From positions 62,001 through 126,000 of the forward strand of contig CATBQD010000003.1 in assembly GCA_949505625.1 (NCBI GenBank): a stretch of 64,000 nt of DNA. Reading direction: 5' to 3'. The DNA comes from an uncultured Bacilli bacterium. Lineage in GTDB: Bacteria; Bacillota_I; Bacilli_A; RF39; UBA660. A model generated the notes under the pieces. The model saw nothing but the letters and a program-made list of their open reading frames with translations, had not been told where the DNA came from and made no database searches. Shown here in pieces: positions 55,440-64,000 of this stretch. The position numbers and the translations under genes are program-made. Each line of letters begins with the position of its first letter. Position 1 is the stretch's first letter.

Positions 55440-55531
55440 TTGGGATAAAATAGAAATGGATACATATTTTTGCTAATATGTACCATTACAGACTACATAG
55501 TAATAGTTATCGAAAAGTAAAATACTATGGA

Positions 55532-55556
55532 AAGGGTGATAGTTTCACTCTTTTTT
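55532..55556 (+). terminator. Rho-independent terminator upstream of yfhO-like gene
   Basis: AAGGGTGA and TCACTCTT pair (one G-T) with a T-run. It lies 90 bp after the YihY stop. Confidence 0.65.
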
Positions 55557-55647
55557 GTTAAGTTTCTCTTTCAAATTTGTCATAATATGGAAATGAAATT
55601 GCAGATAGTAAAAATTTGGTCTATAATGAGTAAAGAGGTGACTTGAT

Positions 55648-58149
55648 ATGAAGAAGAAAGATTTTTTGAATCTGTTTTTCTTAACCGTTTTAGTATTAGG
55701 AGTAATTTTTTGTTCTATTTATCCAGATAAATTATTCGGTTCTGTAACCGATTGGGGAAGTCAACATACAATGCTCCCAGAATATTTTAGAACACTTTTT
55801 TATAAAACTGGAGATTTATTTCCAGATTTTATGATGAACTTAGGGGCAGGACAAAATATTTATAACATTTCTTATTATGGATTGTTAAATCCAATTATAT
55901 TACTTTCTTATTTTTTCCCATTTATAAAAATGGTAGATTTTATGACAATTGCTTCTATTATTGAAATATTATGTAGTGTTTATTTATGTTATTATTGGTT
56001 AAATAAAAAAGGATTTTCACGTTCTATCACGTTTATTGGTACACTTGTTTTTACTTGTGCTTCTCCTCTAATTTTTCATGCGCATAGACACATTATGTTT
56101 ATGAATTATATGCCATTTTTAATGCTCGGATTAATTGGAGTAGATAGATATTTTGAGAAAAATAAAAGAAGTCTTATGACTCTTGGTGTACTTGGTATGA
56201 TTTTAACTAGTTACTATTATAGTATTGGTGGAATTTTAGTACTTGTTATTTATGGAGTATATTGTTATTTAAAAAAAGAAGAACATATTACTGTTAAGAA
56301 ATTTCTGTTTGATGGCATAAAATTTTTATATCCAATATTACTCGGAATTGGTTTATCCGCTATTTTATTGATTCCAACTGCTTATGTTATTTTAAACGGA
56401 AGAAGTGGTGGAAAAGAACCAATTGCTTTAGCAAAATTACTAATTCCCCATTTTGATATTAATGCACTTGTATATAGCTCTTATTCTATTGGATTATCAG
56501 CGATTGCTATATTTGCTTTATTCCATACTTTTTTTACCAAGAAAAAAGAAAATCTATTTATAGGGATTTCCTTATTTACAGTTTTGTCAATTCCATTTAT
56601 TATGTATGCTTTAAATGGAATGTTATATGTAAGAGCAAAAGTACTGATTCCATTTTTACCTCTTTTCGTTCTATTAATTGGATTTTTGTTACATGATTTA
56701 GAAAAGAAAAAATTAAATATCAAGTTAGAAATTGTAGTTCTTACTTTGTTTGCCTTTTTTTGGGCTTGGAGAGGATATCATCAAAATTGGTTCTTTATTG
56801 ATTTAGGTTTTTCTTTTATATTTTTATATGCTTACTTTAAATGGCAAAAGAAGTTTTTATATATGATTCCTATTGGAATCTTATCTATCGCTATGGTATT
56901 CACTTCTAATCATAATGAAAGTTATGAATTAAGAGATAATTATAATAGAGTGTTTAGTAATCAAAAAATAGAGTTGATTCAAGATACAATTGAAAAAGAT
57001 AAAACGTTTTATCGGTTCAATGATTTCACAGATACATTACTTACCTCTAATAAAGTATATCAGTCTAATTATTATTCTACTTCTTTATATTCTTCTACAT
57101 TTCATCAACCATATAAGGATTTCTTTTATGACGAAATGGGAAATGCTGATACTTACCGAAATCGATTGGTAACATCATCTTCTAATAATATTTTCTTTCA
57201 AACGTTAATGAATGTAAAATATGTATTAGCAAAACTAGGAGAACAACCTGTTGGTTATGAACTAGTAAAACAAAATAAAGAATATGGTATTTATAAAAAT
57301 GATAATGTTTATCCATTAGGATATGTTACTACAAATATCTATCAGAAATCACTATATGATACATTAAAATACCCTTATAATATGGAATTATTAATGCATG
57401 GGGTAGTGGTAGAAAATGAAGGAGAAAAGAATTTCACAAGTCAGATTCAAAAATATGAGATAGAATATCCTTCTATTGTAGATGGACTAGAAGTTGTTAA
57501 AACAGATAAAGGTTATACGGTAACTGCTAAGGAAAATATAACTTTTGATATTCCATTGAAAGAGAAAATAAAAGATAATCAAATTTTAATGATTAAATTT
57601 AGAGTAGATAAATCACAAAATTGTAAACAGGGAGATTTATCAATTAGTATTAATAACATTTCAAATAAACTAACCTGTAAACAGTGGATGTATCATAATG
57701 GAAACTATGATTTTGAATATGCAATTTCAGGAAATGAATTAGACCATCTTTCTATTTATATGAGTAAAGGAACTTTTGAAATTGTTGATATAGAGACGTA
57801 TATATTGGATTATCAAACTTTTAAGAATCATTCAAAATCAGTAGACCCAATGATGATAGATATGAAGAATACTAAGGGAGATAGAATAAATGGGACTATT
57901 GATGTATCAGAGAATGGATACTTTGTTTTATCGATTCCATATGATGAAGCTTTCCAAATTAAAGTAGATGGAAAGGAAAAAGAATTCTATAAAGTCAATG
58001 ATGTATTTATTGGTTTTCCACTAGAAAAGGGAAATTACAAAATAGAAATTACCTATCAAGCACCTTGGAAAAATATTGGAGTTACAGTTAGTATTGTTTC
58101 ATTGATACTATTTGGAATAATGATTTATATTGATAAGAAGCAAAAATAA
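55648..58149 (+). CDS. YfhO-family membrane glycosyltransferase-like protein
   Basis: 833 residues (AGAGGTGA upstream). About 12 membrane helices in residues 1-420, then a long extracytoplasmic domain and a last helix near the C-terminus, the YfhO layout. SDWGSQHTMLPEYFR and NLGAGQNIYNISYYGLLNP are strongly conserved segments of the family. In Bacillota YfhO-type proteins glycosylate lipoteichoic acid or lipid carriers; inference here. Confidence 0.9.
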   Translation: MKKKDFLNLFFLTVLVLGVIFCSIYPDKLFGSVTDWGSQHTMLPEYFRTLFYKTGDLFPDFMMNLGAGQNIYNISYYGLLNPIILLSYFFPFIKMVDFMTIASIIEILCSVYLCYYWLNKKGFSRSITFIGTLVFTCASPLIFHAHRHIMFMNYMPFLMLGLIGVDRYFEKNKRSLMTLGVLGMILTSYYYSIGGILVLVIYGVYCYLKKEEHITVKKFLFDGIKFLYPILLGIGLSAILLIPTAYVILNGRSGGKEPIALAKLLIPHFDINALVYSSYSIGLSAIAIFALFHTFFTKKKENLFIGISLFTVLSIPFIMYALNGMLYVRAKVLIPFLPLFVLLIGFLLHDLEKKKLNIKLEIVVLTLFAFFWAWRGYHQNWFFIDLGFSFIFLYAYFKWQKKFLYMIPIGILSIAMVFTSNHNESYELRDNYNRVFSNQKIELIQDTIEKDKTFYRFNDFTDTLLTSNKVYQSNYYSTSLYSSTFHQPYKDFFYDEMGNADTYRNRLVTSSSNNIFFQTLMNVKYVLAKLGEQPVGYELVKQNKEYGIYKNDNVYPLGYVTTNIYQKSLYDTLKYPYNMELLMHGVVVENEGEKNFTSQIQKYEIEYPSIVDGLEVVKTDKGYTVTAKENITFDIPLKEKIKDNQILMIKFRVDKSQNCKQGDLSISINNISNKLTCKQWMYHNGNYDFEYAISGNELDHLSIYMSKGTFEIVDIETYILDYQTFKNHSKSVDPMMIDMKNTKGDRINGTIDVSENGYFVLSIPYDEAFQIKVDGKEKEFYKVNDVFIGFPLEKGNYKIEITYQAPWKNIGVTVSIVSLILFGIMIYIDKKQK

Positions 58150-58163
58150 AGCTTCTTTTTTTT
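58135..58163 (+). terminator. Rho-independent terminator of yfhO-like gene
   Basis: AAGAAGC (58135-58141) pairs with GCTTCTT (58151-58157), followed by a T-run; the loop contains the stop codon. Confidence 0.85.
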
Positions 58164-58232
58164 GCACGAAAAAATGTTCGCAATCCGATTTACAAATAAA
58201 GTATAGATTGTTATAATAAATATGGTGATATC

Positions 58233-59441
58233 ATGGAGAGGATTATTTTTCATATTGATGTAAACAATGCTTTTTTATCTTGGACAGCAATTGATTTATT
58301 AAACAAAGGATATAAATATGATATCAGAAATAGTTATGCTGTGATTGGAGGGGATGAAGAGGCGAGACATGGAATTGTACTCGCTAAATCAAATGCCGCT
58401 AAGAAAATGGGAATTAAAACAGCAGACACATTATATAGTGCAAGAAAAAAGTGTCCTGCTCTTCGAGTATATCCTTCTAATTATTCTTTTTATGCAAAGA
58501 TGTCAAAGAAACTATTTGAACTATTAAGTAAATATTCTCCAGATATTGAAGTTGCTTCCATTGATGAATGTTATTTAGATTATGGAAAAGTAAAAAGTTT
58601 ATATGGGGATGAATATGAATTTGCTAAAAAAATTCAAAAAGAGATATATGATACTTTAGGATTTACAGTGAATGTTGGAATAGCCAATAATAAACTTTGT
58701 GCGAAAATGGCTTCTGATTTTTCAAAACCTTATAAAATTCATACACTTTATAATGACGAAATAAAAACAAAAATGTGGCCTTTACCAGTAGATGAATTAT
58801 TTGGAATTGGAAAAAAGACAGCTCCTAAATTACATCAAATGGGAATTCATACCATTTATGATTTGGCTCATTTTGATTCTAAAAAGTTGGAATATTACTT
58901 TAAAAATCAAGCAATTCATATGATAAATATAGCAAATGGAATTGATAATAGTCCTGTTGTTAGTGAAATATTAGCTCCAGAAAGTATTGGAAACGAGATT
59001 ACTTTAGATAGAGATATATCGAATAAAGCAGAGCTTTGTAATTGTTTATTAGGCCTTTCAGAAAATGTAGCACTGCGTCTTAGAAGACAAAAAAAATACG
59101 CTTCTGTAGTAGCAGTTATTTTAAAAGATAAATATTTTCGTAGAAGTTCTCATCAAAGAAAACTTAAAAATGCCACAAATATTACTTCTGAAATATATGA
59201 GATAGCGTGTAACATTTTAAATGAAATGGAATTTGAATCTGTTCGTTTAATTGGTATACGATTAGACCAATTAGGTGATACTTCTAATCACCAAGTTTCG
59301 TTATTTGAAGATATTAAGGAAAGAGAAGAAAGTAGCGAGTTAGAACAAACTGTAGATGAGTTGAAAAGTAAATTTGGAATTTCTGTGATTAAGAAAGCTT
59401 CTTTATTAGAACAAAAGATTGACAAAAAATATTTAAAATAA
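58233..59441 (+). CDS. dinB: DNA polymerase IV (Y family)
   Basis: 402 residues. Translesion polymerase. Catalytic acidic residues in FHIDVNNAFLSW and SIDECYLDYG; GIANNKLCAKMASDFSKPY and ELFGIGKKTAPKL (HhH) are typical. The C-terminus lacks an obvious clamp-binding QxxLF at the very end, but HQVSLFED near residue 360 would serve. Confidence 0.93.
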   Translation: MERIIFHIDVNNAFLSWTAIDLLNKGYKYDIRNSYAVIGGDEEARHGIVLAKSNAAKKMGIKTADTLYSARKKCPALRVYPSNYSFYAKMSKKLFELLSKYSPDIEVASIDECYLDYGKVKSLYGDEYEFAKKIQKEIYDTLGFTVNVGIANNKLCAKMASDFSKPYKIHTLYNDEIKTKMWPLPVDELFGIGKKTAPKLHQMGIHTIYDLAHFDSKKLEYYFKNQAIHMINIANGIDNSPVVSEILAPESIGNEITLDRDISNKAELCNCLLGLSENVALRLRRQKKYASVVAVILKDKYFRRSSHQRKLKNATNITSEIYEIACNILNEMEFESVRLIGIRLDQLGDTSNHQVSLFEDIKEREESSELEQTVDELKSKFGISVIKKASLLEQKIDKKYLK

Positions 59442-59466
59442 ATAGTAGATAAGAGTTAGTATAAAG

Positions 59467-59494
59467 TTGACAAGTTTTATATTTTTAGTATAAA
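59467..59494 (+). promoter_or_regulatory. Sigma-A promoter of secreted protein/ABC operon
   Basis: TTGACA (59467-59472), 16-bp spacer, TATAAA (59489-59494). A hairpin with T-run follows (see next entry), so expression may depend on read-through. Confidence 0.7.
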
Positions 59495-59511
59495 ATGAAA
59501 ATATAATTGGG

Positions 59512-59553
59512 CTTTAGTATTTTAAAAAAAATGAATACTTTTTTTTGTAAAGC
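59512..59553 (+). terminator. Leader hairpin / possible attenuator before secreted protein gene
   Basis: GCTTTAGTATT pairs with AATACTTTTTTTTGTAAAGC in two steps; the inner AGTATT/AATACT stem is followed by eight Ts. It is ~20 bp after the promoter and ~100 bp before the gene. Confidence 0.6.
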
Positions 59554-59643
59554 AAAATCAACAGAAACTATTTAGTTACAGCAAACTTTAATTTTATGCT
59601 TATATAGAAAATAAAATTTTCGTGAAGAAATGTTGAAATATAA

Positions 59644-60177
59644 GTGAAAGAATGCTATATTGAAAATAGAATTGCCTGTAAGAATAAAGTGGGGAGTGAT
59701 ATTATTAAGACTATAAAAGTCGTAGTAACTATTTTTGTTGTAAGTTTAGTATTTCAATGTGTTGGTGCTTCAGCTTGGACTTATTTTGCTTACAGTTATG
59801 CCTTAAAAGCATTGAAAGGAGAAACTGTACAAGGTGAATTAGAAAAAACAAAAGAAGGATATCAAGTTTTGCATATTGCTCATGTAGCTGAAAATAGGGA
59901 TATTGATTTTAGAATATCAGATCTTTCATATACAGATTCAAATGGGAAAAAGCATTGGATTGATTCGACTTGGCAAGCTGTTTCAATAAATGGAAATCCA
60001 AAATATTTGCAAATTCATGGTGGAATGTTTTCTGGAAATGCATACATTGCTACATTTGTAGGAACGAAAAAATTGACTATGAGAACTCAAGGTTATCATA
60101 TTGGAGTAACAGGAATTCATGGTAGCTGGTGGGTTCATGAAGATGAATTTAACGAATATACATCAATGTTAAAATAA
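59644..60177 (+). CDS. Secreted protein of unknown function, bacteriocin-like context
   Basis: Up to 177 residues. GTG 59644 has no ribosome site; GGGGAG at 59691-59696 suits an ATT codon at 59704, which would start directly before the signal peptide (IKTIKVVVTIFVVSLVF, cleavage after GASA). The start therefore remains open. The mature ~130 residues are beta-rich with Trp and Gly (ASAWTYFAY, HGGMFSGNAYIATFVGTK, GIHGSWWVHEDEF). It leads a five-gene unit with an ABC transporter, as seen for lactococcin-972-like bacteriocins, but I cannot match that family. Confidence 0.65.
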   Translation: MKECYIENRIACKNKVGSDIIKTIKVVVTIFVVSLVFQCVGASAWTYFAYSYALKALKGETVQGELEKTKEGYQVLHIAHVAENRDIDFRISDLSYTDSNGKKHWIDSTWQAVSINGNPKYLQIHGGMFSGNAYIATFVGTKKLTMRTQGYHIGVTGIHGSWWVHEDEFNEYTSMLK

Positions 60178-60230
60178 ATTATAAATAAAATTTTCTTATA
60201 GGTAATTCTAATTATTATTTTGGAGGAGTT

Positions 60231-61085
60231 ATGAAAAAAGGATTAATACTTGTAACCTTATTATTTATAGTCCTACTTGGAATAGATAGCTATAATTATT
60301 TAGATAATTATCAAAAAAGTAAAGATTATGCCAAAAAATTAGAAATACAATATGGGTATCAAGTTGGAGAAGTTCGTCATTTAAATATATTTGAAAAAAC
60401 AGATGATTATTTACGTCATGGAATTAGCAGTAGTGTAAGCTTTTTTATGCCTATATTTGCAATATTGATAGGTTGCTTTTTATTTCATAAAAAAACACAT
60501 TCAGGTTTTTTTAAACATGAGATTATTAGAAAACCATATAAAAATTATATTTGGAATGAAATTATTTATTCTTGGAAAGCTGTTATTTTAATACCTATAT
60601 TTTTAATTTTGTGTTTTCTCGCATCTGGAATAGTTACAAATTTTAATTTTGATTATACTTATTTCAACAATATTTTTCCTGCAATAGATTTAATGAAAAG
60701 TGGAGTTGATTCCACAGTTGCGAATATATTATATCTTTTGTTATTGTTTGTAAATTTATCTATTGGGACAATAACTTGTATCAATGTTGGTCTAGTATTT
60801 ATGAAAAAAAATCACAACTTTTTAGTTGCAACAGTATTTGCTTATTTGTTTATTATAGTATATCAAATAGTAGCAGAAATAATTGCAGGTCCTATTTTAT
60901 CAGAAATTTTTAATAATACTTTTTTTGCAAATAATGTTACTTATTTTGCTCTCTGGTTATTTAGTTCGTTTCCTATAGGTTTTGGGATTCTTAGTTATAA
61001 TTTATTACTTTTTGGAGTAACAATATTGTGGCTATGGAAATCATATAAAAATAAGGAAGATGTGATAATTTATGCAGAAAAATAG
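60231..61085 (+). CDS. Membrane protein of ABC operon (permease-like) 1
   Basis: 284 residues (TGGAGGAG upstream). N-terminal helix, external loop of ~55 residues (KDYAKKLEIQYGYQVGEVRH), then about five more helices. The fold resembles ABC-2-type permease subunits. Overlaps the next gene by 14 bp. Confidence 0.78.
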   Translation: MKKGLILVTLLFIVLLGIDSYNYLDNYQKSKDYAKKLEIQYGYQVGEVRHLNIFEKTDDYLRHGISSSVSFFMPIFAILIGCFLFHKKTHSGFFKHEIIRKPYKNYIWNEIIYSWKAVILIPIFLILCFLASGIVTNFNFDYTYFNNIFPAIDLMKSGVDSTVANILYLLLLFVNLSIGTITCINVGLVFMKKNHNFLVATVFAYLFIIVYQIVAEIIAGPILSEIFNNTFFANNVTYFALWLFSSFPIGFGILSYNLLLFGVTILWLWKSYKNKEDVIIYAEK

Positions 61086-61830
61086 TTATATTATTGCTAA
61101 TGTAGAAGCAGTATTAAAAAATAAGTTTTTGAAGATTTTTTTAATAGTAGCTTTATTAGTTTTTGGGTATTTTTGTACGACTTTAAATGTTAATGAAAAT
61201 TATTTTGATACATTATCAGTAGCACTTACGTATCCACAATTTTTAACATTCTGTTTTTTGCCAGCAGTTATATTAATAGATTTATATATCTTTCAGTTGT
61301 TTGAAAAAAATATGATGGCAATATCTCGCTTTAAAACAAAAGACGCATATTTAAAAGAAATGGTAAAAAATGTATTTTTTGCAAATTCTATATTTTTCAT
61401 TATAATGATTATAATCGTATTGACGATATTTAATTTTATTTTGCCAGCCAATTTTAATATTTATTATATAAAAGAATTAGGTATGAACAATCTTCTATAT
61501 TTAATATATATTCTAATTAAGTTGTACTTGATGATGATTATATTTTCAACTATATTAACTTTGTTATTAAAATTAATAAATAAAAATTTGGTAATTATAT
61601 TAGGGGTTTTATTTACTGTGTCTTTATGTTTTATACATGAAGTTGATAGAGTAGTAGAACATATATGGCAAATGCCTAAATATTTTGGAACTTATTTTTT
61701 AGGGATTGTACAATATAAGAATTTATTTCTTAGTATGGTTAGTACAATTATAATGTTCATAATTATGATTGTAATAATATTTATTTTATATAAAATTATA
61801 ATAAGATTAAAAAAGGATGTTGAATGTTAG
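61072..61830 (+). CDS. Membrane protein of ABC operon (permease-like) 2
   Basis: 252 residues, six hydrophobic segments; EDVIIYAEK of the previous frame overlaps its start. Segments such as FLTFCFLPAVILIDLYIFQL and VNVFFANSIFFIIM-like stretches suggest an ABC-2-type permease. No conserved motif beyond that. Overlaps the next gene by 7 bp. Confidence 0.76.
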   Translation: MQKNSYIIANVEAVLKNKFLKIFLIVALLVFGYFCTTLNVNENYFDTLSVALTYPQFLTFCFLPAVILIDLYIFQLFEKNMMAISRFKTKDAYLKEMVKNVFFANSIFFIIMIIIVLTIFNFILPANFNIYYIKELGMNNLLYLIYILIKLYLMMIIFSTILTLLLKLINKNLVIILGVLFTVSLCFIHEVDRVVEHIWQMPKYFGTYFLGIVQYKNLFLSMVSTIIMFIIMIVIIFILYKIIIRLKKDVEC

Positions 61831-62444
61831 TGAAATATGTATTTTTAACTCATTTACAAATAATAACTAGGAAAAAAAATATTTTAGTTATATATTTTTT
61901 ATGTATAATGGCATTTTGTATATTTTCTTTGTCTATACAAAGTGATGAAATTCCGTTAAAAGCTTTAGGATTGCTATATGGAAAGGAATTAATAGAAAAA
62001 TTAATATATATGTTAAACTATGCTTTTTATATTTATATGATACTTGTATTATTCTTTAATGATTTAAAAATGGGAATACAAAATTTATTAACTAGAATGA
62101 ATAAAAAAAAGTATTTATTTTTTAAGTTTTTAAATATTTTTCTATTTATATTATTGTGCAAAATTATAACTCATATTTTAGTAATTTTAATTTGTCAATG
62201 TTCTTTTTCTCTTCAATTAATATTTACGGATTTAAATGTTTGGCTTTTTTTAGAACTGTGTTTGCTTATCTTATTGTTATTATTGAATAGTAAAATGGCA
62301 TTGATAGTAGAAATAATATTTATTATAATTATGATGTTATTAAAAATACCAAGTAATTATGTGATGCTGTTAAGTATAATACTCTTTATTGCTTATGAAA
62401 ATTTAGCTAGGTTTATCACTAAACTATATGAAAGGAATGAATAA
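61824..62444 (+). CDS. Membrane protein of ABC operon (permease-like) 3
   Basis: 206 residues, about six hydrophobic helices with a short cytoplasmic loop LLTRMNKKKYLFFKF, as in small ABC-2-type permeases. Its stop lies one base before the TTG start favoured for the ATPase. Confidence 0.76.
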   Translation: MLVKYVFLTHLQIITRKKNILVIYFLCIMAFCIFSLSIQSDEIPLKALGLLYGKELIEKLIYMLNYAFYIYMILVLFFNDLKMGIQNLLTRMNKKKYLFFKFLNIFLFILLCKIITHILVILICQCSFSLQLIFTDLNVWLFLELCLLILLLLLNSKMALIVEIIFIIIMMLLKIPSNYVMLLSIILFIAYENLARFITKLYERNE

Positions 62445-62445
62445 T

Positions 62446-63084
62446 TTGAAAATAGTTTTAGAAAATATTGTAAAAAAATTTGATGGAAATAATATTTTAA
62501 CTGATATTAATATAGATTTTACTTCTGGGAAAATATATGGTTTAATTGGTAGAAATGGAAGTGGAAAGTCAGTATTATTAAAAATTGTATGTGGTTTTTA
62601 TGCTCCAACTACAGGCAAAGTATTGGTAGATGATATTGATATAGTACAAGAAAAAAGATTTTTACCTAATGTACGGGTTTTAATCGAAAAACCGACTTTT
62701 CTACCAGATATTAGTGGAATAGAAAATTTAAGATTACTTGCAAAAATTCAAAATAAGATTAGTGAAGATAAGATTAATGAAACCTTAGATAGAGTTAATT
62801 TGTCAATAGAAGATCGAAATAAAAAATATCATAAATATTCTCTTGGAATGAAACAAAAACTAGGAATAGCGCAAGTCCTTATGGAAGATCCAGATATTAT
62901 GATATTAGACGAGCCATTTAATGGAGTAGAAAAAGAAACTACTGAAAAAATAAGAAAAGTTTTAAAAGAGGAAAAAAAGAAGGGGAAAATTATTATTTTA
63001 GCTTCTCATATAAAAGAGGATATAGAGGAATTAGCAGATGTAGTATATGAAATAGATGCTGGGAAAATAGAAAAAATAAGGTAA
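62446..63084 (+). CDS. ABC transporter ATP-binding protein
   Basis: 212 residues from TTG 62446, chosen because AAAGGA lies nine bases upstream (ATG 62428 would add MKGMNN). Walker A GRNGSGKS, signature YSLGMKQKLGIAQ (degenerate LSGGQ as in bacteriocin-immunity type ABC proteins), Walker B DIMILDEPFNG and H-loop ASHIKED. Energises the three membrane proteins before it, to export the 59644 product or to protect from it. Confidence 0.9.
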   Translation: MKIVLENIVKKFDGNNILTDINIDFTSGKIYGLIGRNGSGKSVLLKIVCGFYAPTTGKVLVDDIDIVQEKRFLPNVRVLIEKPTFLPDISGIENLRLLAKIQNKISEDKINETLDRVNLSIEDRNKKYHKYSLGMKQKLGIAQVLMEDPDIMILDEPFNGVEKETTEKIRKVLKEEKKKGKIIILASHIKEDIEELADVVYEIDAGKIEKIR

Positions 63085-63097
63085 ATTTCTTTCAGTA

Positions 63098-63127
63098 AAA
63101 ATTATCAATTATGGTAATTTTTTTTAT
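63098..63127 (+). terminator. Rho-independent terminator of ABC operon
   Basis: AAAATTATC and GGTAATTTT pair (one bulge), followed by Ts. Confidence 0.65.
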
Positions 63128-63209
63128 GAAAATTAATACTTAATATAATTTAAAATAATCATTATTGCAGATTTCTAGCTATATTGTTATAATAATAATA
63201 GGTGGTAAG

Positions 63210-63695
63210 ATGAAAAAAGCATTATTGATATTAGATTTGGAAAAAGCATTTATGAATGGATATACAGATGATTTGCCAAATAAGATAGAAGATTATGTAG
63301 CTAGTACTTATTATGATAATATTGTAGTGGGAAAGTTTGTGAATTATTTAGATAGCATTTTTGTAAAACGTTTAGGAAATAATCAATGTCTTGAAAAAGA
63401 GGATTGTGTTTTAAATATTCATTTATCAAAACCTTATGTTGTGATGGAAAGAACTGCATATACAATGTATACAGAAGAATTAGATTCTTATTTAAGAGAA
63501 AATAAAATTAAATATGTCTACTTATGTGGATTAGATACGGATAGAAGTGTTTATAAGACTGCTTTAGATTTATTAGAGCGTGGATATTATGTTTATGTGA
63601 TTAAAAGCTTATGTAGAAGCAGTGCTGGAACAAGATATCATGATATGGGAATTGGTTTATTAGAACGTCAAATTGGAAAAGATTATGTTATATAG
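63210..63695 (+). CDS. Isochorismatase-fold protein lacking catalytic cysteine
   Basis: 161 residues from ATG 63210 (AGGTGGTAAG upstream). Rossmann-like cysteine-hydrolase fold: ALLILDLEKAF (the Asp), YVYLCGLDTDRSVYKTALDL and GYYVYVIKSLCRSSAG. In nicotinamidase/isochorismatase enzymes the third block reads D-x-C-V; here it is D-R-S-V, so the nucleophile is Ser or absent, and the usual Lys region is VMERTAYT. Either a divergent or a non-catalytic member. Confidence 0.75.
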   Translation: MKKALLILDLEKAFMNGYTDDLPNKIEDYVASTYYDNIVVGKFVNYLDSIFVKRLGNNQCLEKEDCVLNIHLSKPYVVMERTAYTMYTEELDSYLRENKIKYVYLCGLDTDRSVYKTALDLLERGYYVYVIKSLCRSSAGTRYHDMGIGLLERQIGKDYVI

Positions 63696-63709
63696 TTAGG
63701 AGAATCTTG

Positions 63710-64000
63710 ATGAACGAAACAATTATTAAAGAAATTAGTGAAGAATTAAAAGTAAAAATAGGACAAGTTGAGGCAACTTTAAAATTATTAGAGGATGGGA
63801 ATACCATTCCTTTTATTGCGCGTTACCGAAAAGAAGCAACGGGAAATTTGGATGAAGAACAAATTAGAAAAATATCAGAAGTTTATACTTATCAAGTAAA
63901 TTTATTAAAACGAAAAGAAGATGTCATTCGTCTAATTGATGAAAAAGGTTTGTTAACAGAAGAGTTAAAAAATCAAATTTTAAGTGCGAATAAATTAGTT
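63710..64000 (+). CDS. tex: Tex transcription accessory protein, partial
   Basis: 97 codons to the window end. TAGGAGA precedes the ATG. The N-terminal segment (ATLKLLEDGNTIPFIARYRK and ATGNLDEEQIRKI) is the conserved Tex N-terminal domain; the YqgF-like and S1 domains would lie beyond the window. Confidence 0.93.
   Translation, partial: MNETIIKEISEELKVKIGQVEATLKLLEDGNTIPFIARYRKEATGNLDEEQIRKISEVYTYQVNLLKRKEDVIRLIDEKGLLTEELKNQILSANKLV

Noticed and set aside
55497-55528. Third recombinase-like repeat (AAAGTAAAATACTATGG) in the gap before the yfhO-like gene
   Set aside because: It resembles half of segment 2 but has no inverted partner and no promoter between repeats; such A/T words are frequent here.
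59644-60177. Lactococcin 972 family assignment
   Set aside because: The operon context is similar but the expected short mature sequence and its conserved motifs are not seen; the protein is longer.

Overview
This is a very AT-rich (by eye about 28-30% GC) chromosomal window from a spore-forming, low-GC Bacillota lineage in or near the class Bacilli (Erysipelotrichia/RF39-like gut relatives are the best guess). Evidence for sporulation: two alpha/beta-type small acid-soluble spore proteins, the germination protease gpr, spoVAC-spoVAD-spoVAE, a collagen-like spore-surface protein, sigma-G-type promoters and tandem Spo0A boxes. TGA is used as a stop codon (for example in ATGA gene overlaps), so this is genetic code 11 and not the Mycoplasma code. 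Gene order around rpsT/gpr, nfo/DUF2624/sodA/pbp2/rpmG and infC/rpmI/rplT resembles that of Bacillus.

Layout. 1-9954: partial HD-domain hydrolase (minus), rsmF-type rRNA methyltransferase, thiI, two SASP genes each with a sigma-G-like promoter, rodA, an EIIB-like domain protein without its cysteine, and an orphan membrane histidine kinase behind tandem Spo0A boxes. 10094-14345 (mostly minus): XRE regulator, collagen-like protein, a decayed IS3-family element, a transglutaminase-like secreted protein and rpsT. 14452-18907: gpr, then a tight four-gene cluster holding a PurA/PurZ-like ligase (catalytic Asp replaced by Ser) and three paralogues of an unknown Cys-His-Asp protein. 19093-23959: nfo, DUF2624, Fe/Mn superoxide dismutase, PBP2, rpmG, efp. 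24663-24903 and, inverted, 34461-34709: two copies of a candidate type I toxin-antitoxin module (24-residue hydrophobic peptide plus a convergent ~100-nt RNA). 25135-26698: L20-leader-controlled infC-rpmI-rplT with an AUC start on infC. 26796-34231: housekeeping and hypothetical genes (HD, HAD, diacylglycerol kinase, murI, deacetylase, CYTH, tmcAL). 34745-36567: spoVA operon. 36637-39442: DUF2207 and J-domain proteins. 39537-44137: tyrosine recombinase followed by two putative invertible promoters, each upstream of a gene or operon, ending with an amidoligase. 44254-59441: coat-like protein, trmB, envelope proteins, gatCAB, a sensor with degenerate GGDEF, YihY, YfhO and dinB. 59467-63084: secreted protein plus ABC exporter operon. 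63210-64000: isochorismatase-like protein and the start of tex.

Most notable: (1) the recombinase locus, where two promoters lie between inverted repeats sharing the arms AAAGT-N5-ACTTT and both currently face away from the genes they could drive; (2) the duplicated type I toxin-antitoxin-like modules; (3) the PurZ-like/Cys-His-Asp cluster beside gpr. Functions proposed for these three are inferences from sequence pattern only; no database search was possible.
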